From Diphasiastrum complanatum (taxonomy: Eukaryota > Streptophyta > Lycopodiopsida > Lycopodiales > Lycopodiaceae): a stretch of DNA of 64,000 nt. A program made the position numbers and the translations under genes. The notes beneath the pieces were generated by a model. That model worked only from the letters and a program-made list of their open reading frames with translations. It had not been told where the DNA came from and did not search any database. The stretch is taken from assembly GCA_029204225.1 (NCBI GenBank), contig CM055101.1:42310927-42374926 (forward strand), written 5' to 3'. Positions 1 to 10,466 of this stretch are shown here, piece by piece (within the stretch, counting starts at the first letter, position 1; every line of letters starts with the position of its first letter).

Positions 1-660
1 GCTAACCTTTGTGGTTTGATGGTCGAGTTTGTGACGTCCAAGGAGGAGCTTTGGCACAAAAGGTTGGGCCATCCCAACTTCAAATCCATGCAATCCGTGA
101 TTAAGGAGGAGAAGACTATTGGCTTGCCTAAATCTTTGGAAATTGATGCTAAGGCTTGTGAAGCATGTGCCTTGGAAAAAACACACAAATTTCCTCCCAA
201 GGTCTACTACTTCATCCACTCATCCTTTTCATCTTGTGCACTCGGATGTTCATTTTTCATCAACTAGGAGCAATGGTGACACTACTATGTTTGTCTCCTT
301 CATTGATGACTACTCTAGATTCACTTGGATTTATCTCTTCAAAAGCTATGGTGTTTGGCACTTTCTTGAAGTTCAAAGCTCTTGTAGCGAATCAATTTGA
401 TATCAAGATTAAGGCTTTGAGTTTGGATGGAGGTGCAGGGGAGTACATCTCCACAAAGTTTCAAGAACATTGTGAGCAACTTGGCATCAAGAAGAAAATC
501 ACATGTGCCTACTCACCTCAACAAAATGGAGTGGCCAAGAGGACAAATCAAACTCTTTTTGAATGTGCAAAAGCTATGAGGTTGGATGCACAACTTCCAA
601 AGTCATTTTGGGGTGAGGTTCTCACTTGTGCCAATTATTTGTGTAATAGAGTCATTTCAT
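1..660 (+). pseudogene. Broken Ty1-copia pol fragment (GAG-pre-integrase plus integrase core)
   Basis: Three reading frames must be joined to follow the protein, so at least two frameshifts lie near 205 and 345. In order: a GAG-pre-integrase block with the H-x-R-x-G-H type motif (ELWHKRLGHPNF), the C-x2-C of ACEACALEK, an integrase start (FHLVHSDVHF), FIDDYSRFTWIYLF, an aspartate block (LSLDGGAGEY) and the PQQNGVA block. The conserved catalytic Glu of GVAERKN is Lys here (GVAKRTN), so the integrase would be dead even without the frameshifts. Similarity stops after CNRV (about 655), where sequence belonging to repeat copy A begins. The rest of this element lies outside the window or is lost. 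It is not a fragment of Copia-1, because the residues differ throughout. Confidence 0.9.
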
Positions 661-664
661 GTTC

Positions 665-999
665 ACACTAACTAGAATGATACAAAATCAATTTGGATAT
701 ATACAAACATGAAAAGTACATCCTTTCACATGTGGAAACAGGCTCCACACGTGTGAAATCAGATCATCAACATATTCAAATGTTTGATCAATATTTACAT
801 GAACCAATGTTAAGTGAGAAGTGACAATTTTCAACACTTTGGACAACACATCCTCTAATCTGGAAATAGCTTCCTTCGCAAAGGCCTCTGGCTAGGAATT
901 CCATGCAAACAAAATGCCATTCAATGTTGAAAGTGCCAATTCCAGGAATATTGAGTGGAACTCCCTCCATGTGATTTTCTATGGTGGCAGGATATGATG
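665..999 (-). pseudogene. Copy A, gene 2: 3' part of an unknown multi-exon gene (left of Copia-1)
   Basis: On the minus strand this stretch encodes MEGVPLNIPGIGTFNIEWH and then, in another frame, an FAWN...AISRLEDVLSK block. Both match copy D (45048-45110 and 45345-45420). About 230 bp present in D between these blocks, including GDLKTLKCM, is missing here. Beyond LEDVLSK the frame stays open toward 670, but its sequence differs from copy D. The piece is contiguous with 6644-8458: Copia-1 sits in the exon between them. I do not recognise the family from a named gene. It is clearly decayed through the internal deletion and frameshift. Confidence 0.7.
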
Positions 1000-1649
1000 T
1001 GTGAAAGATTCAACTAGTTTCATCACATTTTGCAATATTTCCATATTTGGCATATTGAGGCCAAAACTTGTTTTAGACTTGTAGGTTGACTTTTCAAAGT
1101 TCATTAGTCTAAATTTCATTTGAATAAACACTTTTTGAAAGTGTGGGAAAGATAGAATGCGAGTTTGAGTAGATTCAATTTGAATAAGTTGGGTACATTG
1201 AATCTAGACCCAAAATTGGTAGAGTTAGCATTTTGGTGGGAAAGCCAAGTGGCCAAATAGGGTTTGGACCTGTTATAAAAGGATGTAGCTCGTGGAGAGA
1301 GTCATCTTCTCTCTTCTCTATCTCATTTCATGCTTATACATGGTTCTCTTGGGTTCTACTATCCATTGGTGCACTATCTTGGTGATTGCTTGCAATTCTA
1401 TGTGTAGAATGATCTATATTTGTTATTTTTGGATCCACACGTGTGAAATACAATATCTTGCTGGTTTTGTACGGACAGCAACAATACATAATCATTTCAT
1501 TCAAGTTTGATCAAGTTCTATTAGTGTTTGCATCTCAAATTGTATGTAGATGCTGATTTTTCTACATTGGTGAAATTGATAGTGTATTTCTCTTTCTAAC
1601 CAAAGATCATTCAAGTAGATTGGATCTTAAGGATCTGAAATCTTTCACA
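1000..1649 (+). repeat. Copia-1 5' LTR
   Basis: 650 bp, TG...CA ends with an 11-bp terminal inverted repeat (TGTGAAAGATT). A TATA-like TTATAAAAGG lies at 1272-1281 and is followed by a likely transcription start region. The palindrome CACACGTGTG (a G-box/ABRE-type core) lies at 1436-1445, downstream of the TATA-like site, so within the transcribed part of the LTR if the TATA is used. Confidence 0.95.
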
Positions 1650-1661
1650 TGGTATCAGAGC
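1650..1661 (+). promoter_or_regulatory. Copia-1 primer binding site (tRNA-iMet)
   Basis: TGGTATCAGAGC directly follows the LTR end. It is the standard plant LTR-retrotransposon primer site complementary to the 3' end of initiator methionyl tRNA. Confidence 0.95.
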
Positions 1662-2250
1662 TTGTGTTTCAGGTTATGAAGGAGGAAATCAGATCTATCA
1701 ATGATTTGGTGAAGATATCAAGTCTAGAGCATGCTAGAGAGGATTCTACACCAAAATCGGATTTTTTGCTTTTGTAGATTGGATCTTTTGTAGATCAAAA
1801 CACTAAATAGGTCAATATACTTGTTCAATTCCGTTTTTTTGAATTCACATGCTGGATCTGGCCGATTTTTGGATCATTGGTTCAGCCTAAGTGGTGGCTT
1901 ATAGATTGCATATCAAATTTTCAGCATTTGCATGTAGATTTGGAATAGTCAATTTTTTGTGATTTTGTCAAAACCCTAATTTTGATTGGATCTCTAGATA
2001 GTGAGGTTTCTGGACTTCATTTGAGTGTGTTTCAATCTTAGGAAGTGGCAAAAGTCATTAGATTGAGGATAGATCATAGGTTAGTAAGGATTCCATGATT
2101 CTATGTGTTGATTTGTTTGGATAAGTGCTAGAAGAGAATTTGTGAGATAGTTTCAAATCTTGGTGATTTTTTTTAAAAGCATTTTTTGTTGTTCAAAGGA
2201 GTGCTTTGTGCATTGAAGCAGGTTGAAAGAGAAGATCAGGTCATTGCTAC

Positions 2251-3003
2251 ATGGCAACCTCAATTGGAGTCATGTTGGAAGCCAATGATAGGCTTACCTC
2301 AAGTAACTATTCATTAAGGAAAGTGAGGATGGAGTCACTTCTTGAGATGAATGATGTTTTGGATATTGTTGTAGGTTTGGAGGAGAGACCAACAACACAA
2401 CAAGATCAATTGAGGTATGACAAGAGGGCCAAGAAGGCTCTACACATGATAAAGATGAATGTTACCAATGAACTTCTCAAGGAAGTTGGTAAGTGCACAT
2501 CATCTTTGGAAGCTTGGAATTCATTGAAGAAGCTTTATGAATCCAAGTCTACCTCTAGAGTGTTTACTCTAAGAAGGCAAATCTTTTCTTGTTTGCAAGA
2601 GAATGAAGAAAGTCCAAGTACTTTTGTTTTGAGAATGAAAGCATTGAATGATGAGTTAGCTTGCATAGATGAGAGCATTAAGGAAGGAGAGCTTATTCAA
2701 GTGATTCTTAATGGCTTGTTGGATGCTCATGCTAACATTGTTCAAAGTATTGCTATTCAAAAGACTTTGCCAAGTTTGATGGATCTTCAAGAGATCTTGA
2801 TCAATGAGGAATATAGGCTTCAAGCAATAGGTGGATCTACATCGACACTTCAAGAGGATGCTATGTTCACAAAGGGCAAATTCAAGGGCAAAACCAAAAG
2901 CAAGTGGTCTAAAGGGCAAGATCAAGTGGATGCTTCTTCAAGTGGCAAAAATAAGGATAGATCAAAGCTCAAGTGCTTCTATTGTGGCATCAAAGGAGAG
3001 TGA
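2251..3003 (+). CDS. Copia-1 gag (truncated at the zinc knuckle by a frameshift)
   Basis: This 250-residue protein has the plant copia gag (UBN2-type) layout: start MATSIGVMLEANDRL, a SNYSLRKVRMESLL block (the equivalent of the usual NY-x-W-x2 motif, W lost), then a helical capsid-like region with LKKLYESKSTSRVF and FVLRMKALNDEL. It ends in a basic region and the beginning of a CCHC knuckle (CFYCGIKG). Compared with Copia-2, which reads CFYCGIKGHFASEC, eight bases are missing near 2998. This destroys the knuckle and shifts the frame, so gag stops at 3003 while pol continues in another frame. In the intact relative, gag and pol are one frame. The protein would package element RNA in cytoplasmic particles. 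Confidence 0.9.
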   Translation: MATSIGVMLEANDRLTSSNYSLRKVRMESLLEMNDVLDIVVGLEERPTTQQDQLRYDKRAKKALHMIKMNVTNELLKEVGKCTSSLEAWNSLKKLYESKSTSRVFTLRRQIFSCLQENEESPSTFVLRMKALNDELACIDESIKEGELIQVILNGLLDAHANIVQSIAIQKTLPSLMDLQEILINEEYRLQAIGGSTSTLQEDAMFTKGKFKGKTKSKWSKGQDQVDASSSGKNKDRSKLKCFYCGIKGE

Positions 3004-5503
3004 GTGCTACAAGAAGAAGAGAGATCAAGGAGACAAGCAAGGTAATCTTACTCTTGATGAAGATGGTTTGGATGTGCAAGATGCAAATGATGATGCTTTT
3101 GTGATGTCTTCATGTATGCTTGCTAATGATGGAGATCTAGATCCTTGGTGGATTGATAGTGGAGCAAGTACACACATGACCTTTCACAAAGAGTACTTCA
3201 CTTCTTTGTTGGCATATGGAGATGACAAGAGGGGGATCTACATGGCCAATGATGGTGAGTGTGCAATCAAAGGGATTGGCACAATTCCTATTTCTCTCTC
3301 TACAAATAGGAATGTTCATTTGGAGGATGTCTTGTTTATTCCATCTATTACCAAGAATCTGCTTAGTGTGAGTCAAATGCTAAGTAAGGGCCTCAAGGTG
3401 GAGTTTGATGGAGATGCTTGTTTGATCAAAAGGAAGGATGTCTTGATTGGAGAAGGTAAAAGGCAAGGGAAGTTGCTCAAACTTGATGCTTGTGTTATTG
3501 CTAGCCAAGTTGGATGTGTTGCAAGGGAGCAAATTTCTATTCAAGAGGTTTGGCACAAAAGGATGAGACACCTCAACTTCAAGTCATTGGAGGTAATGGC
3601 AAGGAAGAAGGTTGTGATTGGTCTTCCAAGTTCCTTAAGTAATGACAAGCATGTTTGTGAGTCTTGTGCTTTGTCTAAGTCACATAGACTACCTTATACT
3701 ATATCTATTTCTAGATCTACAAGGCCTTTTCAACTTGTACATTCGGATATTCGTGGATTTACTACAATTAGCAATAGTGGAGCTAAGATGTATGTAACAT
3801 TCATTGATGATTTTAGTAGATTTTGTTGGATCTATCTACTAAAGAACAAGGATGAAGTGTATGATGTCTTTGTCAAGTTCAAGAATGCAAGGGAGAACCA
3901 ATTTTTCACAAAGATCAAGTGCTTGAGAGGTGACAATGGTGGTGAGTACATATCTAACAAGTTCAAGGCCTTTTGTGATGAGGATGGGATCAAGAGGGAG
4001 TATACAACATCAAGGACCCCACAACAAAATGGAGTGGCTGAAAGGAAGAATAGAACTTTATGTGAAAGTGCTAAAGCTATGAGGTTAAGTGCTAATCTCG
4101 ACAAACCATTTTGGGATCAAGCTTTGTTGTGTGCCAATTTCTTGTGCAATAGGTGGCCGAGTGCTATTTTGGATGGAAGGACACCTTTTGAGATGCTATT
4201 CAAGAGGAGGCCGAGTGTCAACTTTCTAAGAACCTTTGGATGCACATGCTATGTCAACATTACTCTTGATGATAGGACCAAGGATGATCCATCTTCAAGA
4301 AGTATTTTTGTTGGATATAGTGAGGTGAGTAAAGCCTACAAGGTTTACATTCCTTCTACTAACAAAGTGATTGTTGGTAGAGATGTCATTGTTGATGAGA
4401 AAAACATTCCAAAGGTGTCTTCAAGCATGATTGATGGTAAACTAGATGGTTCTAACATTCTTGATGTTGATGAGAAGGATCCTACTTTGGATGATGGTGA
4501 TGATGGACCTTCATCAAGTCAAAAGCCAAGGAGAACATCAAGAGAAAGACAAGTACCTTCAAGGCTCACATATGATCAAAAGGATAAGCAAGTAGTTTCT
4601 GGAAATTATGTTGCTTTCCTAACCTCTTTGGATGATCCTACAAGTGTAGATCAAGCAAGGAAAGAAGAGGAGTGGATCCAACCAATGGATCTTGAGGATC
4701 GATCTCTTATGAAGAGTGGAACATCTTTTGGAGGATCTTCTTGTGTACATGGAGCTATGCAAGTGGATGGATCTTATTTTGCTGTAAAATCAAGTAATGG
4801 ATCTGGAAAACAAAGTTTGTTCAATGACTTTGATGGTCAAGTTGAAGATCAAGAGGTTGATCTCAAAGCGCTTCAACTAGTCAAAAGGGAAGTTGGCAAT
4901 TTGGAGCTAGTCAAGAGCATCAAAGGAGAGGTAATTGGCAAAGGTGTTATGGATCTGTTTTTGCAGCATATTGAAGACTCAATTAAGGTCAAAGGAGCAG
5001 AAAGGAAGTGTTGTTCAAGTTTACTTTACTTGTTCTATCTCATGTTTGAGCAATTTCATGTGGATGTGTGCAAATTGTCAAGATATGGTAAAACTAGCTA
5101 TATTGGTGAGCATTGTTTTGATGTTGGATTTGTACTAGCATTCTTGGATGATTTTGCTGATGGAAATGAAGCTATTGGAGGTTCATTATGTCACTCATCC
5201 ATGGCTAAGTTCTCAAGTGTTGAGCTACTTGGTGCCAATACTTGGAGATTGTCAATTTTTGGTGAATTCATGGTCATTTTCTTGTGTCAAGTAGATCTTG
5301 AAGATGGACTAGTGCCAACTACTTGGTTTATGGAGTCATGTGGTGCTGGATTTGCATCATTAATGTACTCACCTACTCATGGATTTCCAAGGTTTGATGG
5401 TTTCTTGTGGCAAGATGAAGATGGAGGCTCATTCATGGAGTATCACGGTGGATACAAGGCAAACAAAGGACAAAGGAGGAGGAGACATGCAAGAAAAAGT
5501 TGA
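2999..5503 (+). CDS. Copia-1 pol: protease and integrase fused to an alien C-terminal region
   Basis: Protease: WWIDSGASTHMTF carries the catalytic DSG. GAG-pre-integrase: EVWHKRMRHLNF...CESCALSKSH. Integrase: the D-D-E triad is intact in HSDIRGF, LRGDNGGEY and GVAERKN. The integrase C-terminal region ends with RRTSRERQVPSRLTY and DPTSVDQARKEEEWIQPMDLE, which in ordinary copia leads straight into reverse transcriptase. After SLMKSGT (4723) no RT motif follows. About 260 codons of unrelated sequence stay open to a stop at 5501-5503, ending in a very basic tail (RRRRHARKS). It has lost its 5' frame connection to gag through the 8-bp deletion. Alone it could supply integrase and protease but could not copy RNA into DNA. 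Confidence 0.9.
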   Translation, partial: SECYKKKRDQGDKQGNLTLDEDGLDVQDANDDAFVMSSCMLANDGDLDPWWIDSGASTHMTFHKEYFTSLLAYGDDKRGIYMANDGECAIKGIGTIPISLSTNRNVHLEDVLFIPSITKNLLSVSQMLSKGLKVEFDGDACLIKRKDVLIGEGKRQGKLLKLDACVIASQVGCVAREQISIQEVWHKRMRHLNFKSLEVMARKKVVIGLPSSLSNDKHVCESCALSKSHRLPYTISISRSTRPFQLVHSDIRGFTTISNSGAKMYVTFIDDFSRFCWIYLLKNKDEVYDVFVKFKNARENQFFTKIKCLRGDNGGEYISNKFKAFCDEDGIKREYTTSRTPQQNGVAERKNRTLCESAKAMRLSANLDKPFWDQALLCANFLCNRWPSAILDGRTPFEMLFKRRPSVNFLRTFGCTCYVNITLDDRTKDDPSSRSIFVGYSEVSKAYKVYIPSTNKVIVGRDVIVDEKNIPKVSSSMIDGKLDGSNILDVDEKDPTLDDGDDGPSSSQKPRRTSRERQVPSRLTYDQKDKQVVSGNYVAFLTSLDDPTSVDQARKEEEWIQPMDLEDRSLMKSGTSFGGSSCVHGAMQVDGSYFAVKSSNGSGKQSLFNDFDGQVEDQEVDLKALQLVKREVGNLELVKSIKGEVIGKGVMDLFLQHIEDSIKVKGAERKCCSSLLYLFYLMFEQFHVDVCKLSRYGKTSYIGEHCFDVGFVLAFLDDFADGNEAIGGSLCHSSMAKFSSVELLGANTWRLSIFGEFMVIFLCQVDLEDGLVPTTWFMESCGAGFASLMYSPTHGFPRFDGFLWQDEDGGSFMEYHGGYKANKGQRRRRHARKS

Positions 5504-5777
5504 TCACTCACATTTATTGTTTGTTTTCTGTATTTTTCCAGAGATTTGAGAGTTGGAAGCATGGTGGAATCATTTCATTTACATTCTATTTGATTCTTCA
5601 TGTTCTAGTCACATTTTTACATGTAAAATTGATGTAAGAAATAGTGAAGCATCCCAAGTGGACACTATTCTCTATATCAATTATGGTTGTTTCTATTTTG
5701 AGCATTACATGATCATTGAAAGAAGGTCTATTCTTAGGAAGAAGATCATTCTTATGATGGATCAAAGTTCTATTGGC
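4724..5777 (+). other. Copia-1: about 1.05 kb of non-copia sequence in place of RT and most of RNase H
   Basis: The join with integrase is at GT/SFGGSS and the join with the RNase H tail is just before NYARSKHIEIQYHF. No YVDD, KARLVA or ALYGLKQ-type RT motif occurs in any frame. The same sequence is in Copia-2 (about 29836-30910, minus), so it was present in a common parent. Its coding status is uncertain: it is open for about 260 codons in frame with pol, but frames shift between the two copies near the 3' half. I do not recognise the source. Confidence 0.8.
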
Positions 5778-5779
5778 AA

Positions 5780-5993
5780 AAACTATGCTAGGAGCAAGCA
5801 TATTGAGATACAATATCATTTTGTGAGGGAGCGAGTCATTGCAAAGGAGGTGGAGCTTCAACATGTGTCTTCAAGGGAATGTGTAGCTGATATCTTCACC
5901 AAAGCATTGGGAAAAGACTTGTTCATGAAGCATAGGACTTCACTTGGAGTATTATCAAAGTCTATGCTAAAACTAGTTGGAGAGGGAGTGTGA
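5780..5993 (+). pseudogene. Copia-1 RNase H C-terminal remnant
   Basis: ARSKHIEIQYHFVRE...VELQHVSSRECVADIFTKAL...FMKHRTSLGV is the typical end of copia RNase H and of the polyprotein. The upstream part of RNase H (the D-E-D catalytic residues that Copia-2 keeps) is deleted. Confidence 0.9.
5977..5988 (+). promoter_or_regulatory. Copia-1 polypurine tract
   Basis: The purine-rich TTGGAGAGGGAG abuts the 3' LTR and overlaps the end of the RNase H tail. This is the expected plus-strand primer position. Confidence 0.85.
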
Positions 5994-6638
5994 AAGATTC
6001 AACTAGTTTCATCACATTTTGCAATATTTTCATATTTGGCATATTGAGGCCAAAACTTGTTTTAGACTTAGAGGTTGACTTTTCAAAGTTCATTAGTCTA
6101 AATTTCATCTAAATAAACACTTTTTGAAAGTGTGGGAAAGATAGAATGCGAGTTTGAGTAGATTCAATTTGAATAAGTTGGGTACATTGAATCTAGACCC
6201 AAAATTGGTAGGGTTAGCATTTTGGTGGGAAAGCCAAGTGGCCAAATAGGGTTTGGACCTGCTACAAAAGGATGTATCTCGTGGAGAGAGTCATCTTCTC
6301 TCTTCCCTATCTCATTTCATGCTTATACATGGTTCTCTTGGGTTCTACTATCCATTGGTGCACTATCTTGGTGATTGCTTGCAATTCTATGTGTAGAATG
6401 ATCTATATTTGCTATTTTTGGATCCACACGTGTGAAATATAGTAGCTTGCTGGTTTTGTACGGAAAGCAACGATACATAATCATTTCATTCAAGTTTGAT
6501 CAAGTTCTATTAGTGTTTGCATCTCAAATTGTGTGTAGATGCTGATTTTTTTACATTGGTGAAATTGATAGTGTATTTCTCTTTCTAACCAAAGATCATT
6601 CAAGTAAGTTGGATCTTAAGGATCTGAAATCTTTCACA
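5989..6638 (+). repeat. Copia-1 3' LTR
   Basis: 650 bp, same length and ends as the 5' LTR. The TATA-like site is changed (CTACAAAAGG near 6261-6270), while CACACGTGTG is kept at 6425-6434. TSD TGATG follows. Confidence 0.95.
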
Positions 6639-6643
6639 TGATG

Positions 6644-8458
6644 TTCTATTAAATATCCATGAGAATGTCATGGTATTCTTTCATCACCTATAAGAGAATA
6701 CAAAAACATGATTAGCCTCATAATATTAACACATAGAAGATTTCCCAAATGAAATCAATATTAAAATAATTATATCTATTGATTATGCGAAGGAACTGCT
6801 ATACCTGAAATGCTGCCAACCACCAGATATCATTTCTTGATTGAACACTGAAATTGAGGCCTTCTGAGTCTTCTGAATTTGAAAGTGCTCCATTCATGAT
6901 TGTGAGATTGAATCTTTCCATTTTTTGTCCTTTTATAATTTCAGAGTCATCTAACTTGAGAACAACTATCAACTTGTTATTGACATTCTCATTTGTAATA
7001 CTGTAAAAATTTATGATGAATGTTAGTAACTGATTAATGTCAATAAAAAAATTGTTGAAATTGTTATAAGCTAGACTTTATCCTTTCGAGCAATACACTT
7101 CATTGATATGAGATGGATTACCAACTATTGTCTGCATACCTTGGTTTAACATGTCTCTTTCTTTTTAAAGATAAAATGGTTGTGGGATTGGAAACTTTTT
7201 AATATTTACCTATGCAAATGCCTCCTTTATCATCTTAAACATTGTTGCATATGCTTCTCTACTAATGCTAGAAAAGTCACATGCCCTCTGAAGCAATGTA
7301 GTGTCTAATATTTTTCCAACTTCATTCCTAATGCTATCAGTAACTGAAGCCTTAATCTTTTTCATTTTGTTATTGTTTAACATTGATTTCATAGATTTAG
7401 AAGTCAAGATAGCGCCTAGTGAGTTTCCAATTGAAATCTCATCAGCCAAATGGTCTTCAACAACCAATGCTGATCTGCATTGCAAACATAATGTTCATGA
7501 AAATGTCAGTAGAAATTAGGACACTCATAGTATTCATAGAAGTATATAATAAACAAATCAACAGAAAGTTGAAATGAATAAATAACAAAATTAGTGATTA
7601 TGAATGAATCAAAAAGTTCTAGCAATATTCAATACCAAATAAGCTATAACTTACTGAATGCACAGATTCGTCTTTTTCTATGACCTCCTCTGGATGATAG
7701 ATCACATATATCCTTGTTTACCAGTCTTTTCCTCTTGTTGCTTCAGACCTTTCTGTTGAGCACATCCATATCTTTAACAAGAGACAAATATGAGATACGC
7801 ATGGATTGAAATGCAGTTTGTATCTCATCATTACTAGTTGTATAATGATGAAAAGAAGATTTCAACCTTTGGATCTCCTTCTTGAGCATCTCATTTTCAT
7901 CCAAACAAGTTTTCAACTTTGTAGATTTTTCTTCGCACTCTTTTGATATTTGCCTTGATTCCTCTTCCAAATAATGTATTCTTTGCATTGAATGTGCATT
8001 TCCATAGAGCATCAAATTCTCACAGTAACCCAAAAGGCCATTTTTACCATAACACATATAATTTATTAACTGACTCACCGAATGAAAATCTGGATGTTGC
8101 AATGAACATGGATCAATAGGATACAATGTTCCTGATGACCATAAATCTACATGCTTTAGCTTTTTCTCCCTATATCGGAACATATCAAAAGTTGACAATT
8201 TGGGTTACTTTGAATTTCTTGTCCTGAGTGGAGCATATTCTGGTGACAGATTCACATGAAGATGATAAAGCTTTGTCATCAGTAGACTAATATAGTAACA
8301 AACAACACAATGACAAAAACAAAGCTAGAGATGGCGCTAACGACTCTGCTGGAGATAGAGATGGCACTAAACACTTGTTTTTGACCCTGGAGATAGAGAT
8401 GGCGTAGGCTTTGTTTCAGAAATGTCACTCCTAATTCAAATTTTTGAGTGTTCCCAGC
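6644..8458 (-). pseudogene. Copy A, gene 2: 5' and middle exons of an unknown coiled-coil/transposase-like gene
   Basis: Read on the minus strand from 8458 down. First an untranslated start with a GGAGATAGAGATGGC-like motif three times (8322-8408). Then a 151-codon exon (8198-7743) with FRYREKKLKHVDLW, DPCSLQHPDF, NGLLGYCENLMLYGNAHSMQ and a heptad-type coiled coil (LKTCLDENEMLKKEIQRLKS). Next an exon at about 7485-7210 (ALVVEDHLADEISIGNSLG...SISREAYATMFKMIKEAF) and a block at about 7060-6790 (LTFIINFY...NKLIVVLKLDDSEIIKG...NDIWWLAAFQ). The last piece before Copia-1 matches HDILSWIF of copy D. The same order is in copy D on the plus strand. Exon borders show plausible GT/AG sites, but stops and frame changes make this copy non-functional. 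Confidence 0.7.
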
Positions 8459-10466
8459 TATTGAAAAAAAGATACAATCATTTTACATGTAAACAACCTG
8501 TTTATAGGTTTCTTTATCAATATAGATTCTTATAATCAGGTTGTGTCCATAGTGTAATACTGGAATGCAATTTTCTATATTGATAAAAAGACATGATGTT
8601 TGACATGTATTTGCTGATAGTGAACGTCAGTGTTCTTCCATAAGTTGGATTGTTTCGCCAATATCTCTGCATTTGATCTCGAGCTCATGTCTTTTACGTA
8701 CCTGCATAAAACTAATACAAAGTGAGTTACAATTAGTACAGAGATTGTATTAGAAAGTTTTGATTGAAACTATTCATAAAAGATTGAGTGTTTATAGTTA
8801 CTTACGAGTTTACCATTGGAAATGAATCTGAAGTCTGAAAGTACATCTTTTAGGAGCAATAGTTTCCGCTTGATGTAATTTAGACTCCAATCTTCTTCCA
8901 CCTCAACACACGTCAAAATGACATCATTTTATATAATCTCAATATTTTTTCATTTTGAATGTCCACTGGCTTCCAAGTCTTGATCGAGTGGCACCCATTT
9001 ACCTTTATTTTTTTTCATCTTTGATAATGGAAGCATAAGCTCAACATTTGTTTTTCAATTTGATAATGGAAGCACATGGAAGACATTTAATTCTGCATTC
9101 TATTTCTCCATCTGATCTTTTGTCCCAGCCTTCATCCATAAGTTCAGATAATAAACTATCTGATAAATTTCTGCATACAAACATCGTTGGGGTTCTGTGT
9201 ACATTGACACTTGAAAAGAAATCCACAAATATATTCAAGGAAATAAACCAACTCAATCTGACTGTTTTTTATCTCGTGCTCATTTTTAATGAATTTTTTA
9301 CATCATTATATATCTTGCAACGAAATGATTCTGAAACTGTAGCATTTGGTGCAATCCATTCATCACTTTCAAAACTAGGTAATGGAATTGGTACTATTTG
9401 TCCAAAGTTTTCTTTTGTATCAGGAATGTACATTGATTCATAAAAAAAAGATCCCACTATCAGCTAGATCTTTTGCAGTTCTACCTTGATATTGCAGCTG
9501 TCCAATATCAGTGTGAATAACGTCTAACACACCTGCTAAAGATCCACTCGGTACCATTCATTTATGTTGGATGGATATAAATCTGCAAGAGAAAAATGAT
9601 CAGATTGGCAAGTTTACTATTAGATATTTATGAATGACAAAAATCTAAGTATCAAAAATATCAATACTCATAGTTGTTTTTTTTGTAATCCTAACGGTTG
9701 AATCCTTGCACATTTATCTCTGAATGCATATATACATGTTGGACTAGAATTTTAGAAACAGATTTTCCTCCCGATGATGTTCTGAAATCCAAAATTCTGG
9801 CCTTCCAATAAGATCGAAATGATAGTTTTGACCTTTTGCTTTTTCGAAATGCTCCTCTTGATGATGGATGCATCAAAACCCAAGAGTTTTTTGAAATTTT
9901 TCTTGGCACCCATAATCCATTATCATATGTCTCGTTGAATAGAAGCACAGAGTTGATTGAGGAGCACGGCTTCTTGATGGCACCATTCGTAATGTGCATG
10001 CAAAAATCTGAAACACTGAACTATGAATTTGAAAATTTGCGTGGACAAAAAGCCATGAATCTGAGAAAATGTGTTGGCGTAAATTTGAAACACTGATCTA
10101 TTTGGCACCACAAATTAACTCTGGTTAACCCTGTTAACCATAATTTGACAATGCATATACATTAATGGTACATCGATTTTCTCATCTCAACCATCTGTCA
10201 TATTCATTTTCAATATTTTTGGGTCTCTTCGGGCAGTGATGAGCTGGAATGGCAGGCCTCATCAACCAATAGCATTTCCACATGCTGCTCGACGAAACAA
10301 CAATATATTTTAAAAGTTTTTATTTTATTCATATTTGGAAAATTCTACGTTACGTAGAACCCCGATTTCAAGGTTTCAATTGGTCCACATGGTAACAAAA
10401 ATAAGAAACAAATAAAAAAGCATCTTTTTCAAAGGCCCTCTTCGGGCTCTAAGTTTCTCTAATGAA
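8459..10466 (-). repeat. 2-kb conserved segment, copy A
   Basis: Nearly identical, in the same orientation, to 24405-26396 (copy B). The first 270 bp also match 50484-50756 (copy C). Coding traces are on the minus strand: about 9550-9457 (MVPSGSLAGVLDVIHTDIGQ), then after a T-run frameshift 9457-9269 (YESMYIPDTK...IPLPSFESDEWIAPN), then 9256-9041 (TMFVCRNLSDSLLSELMDEGW). Both long copies share an 8-base homopolymer (9441-9448) that breaks the frame, so it predates their divergence. An inverted repeat (TTCTACG/CGTAGAA) lies at 10343-10359. Function not recognised. In copies B and C this segment lies directly after, and convergent to, gene 1. In copy A it abuts the 5' start of gene 2. Confidence 0.75.

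Larger units (their letters stand above)
1000..6638 (+). mobile_element. Copia-1: complete LTR retrotransposon lacking reverse transcriptase
   Basis: Two 650-bp LTRs (1000-1649 and 5989-6638) begin TGTGAAAGATT and end AATCTTTCACA. They are flanked by a perfect 5-bp target duplication TGATG (995-999 and 6639-6643). A primer site complementary to initiator tRNA-Met follows the 5' LTR, and a purine tract precedes the 3' LTR. By eye the LTRs differ at about 20 of 650 positions (near 3%), so the insertion is not very recent. The element sits in an exon of copy A. The empty site can be read in copy D near 45025-45060, reverse complemented. Inside are gag, protease and integrase, but no reverse transcriptase: about 1.05 kb of unrelated sequence replaces it. 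Confidence 0.97.

Noticed and set aside
3137-4104. Minus-strand ORFs inside Copia-1 pol (also 31500-32467 plus inside Copia-2)
   Set aside because: They are antisense shadows of protease and integrase; the sense frame has all the motifs.
9048-9443. Plus-strand 131-codon ORF, repeated at 24993-25388
   Set aside because: The minus strand of the same segment shows more protein-like, conserved blocks. The plus frame is conserved only because the two copies are nearly identical DNA.
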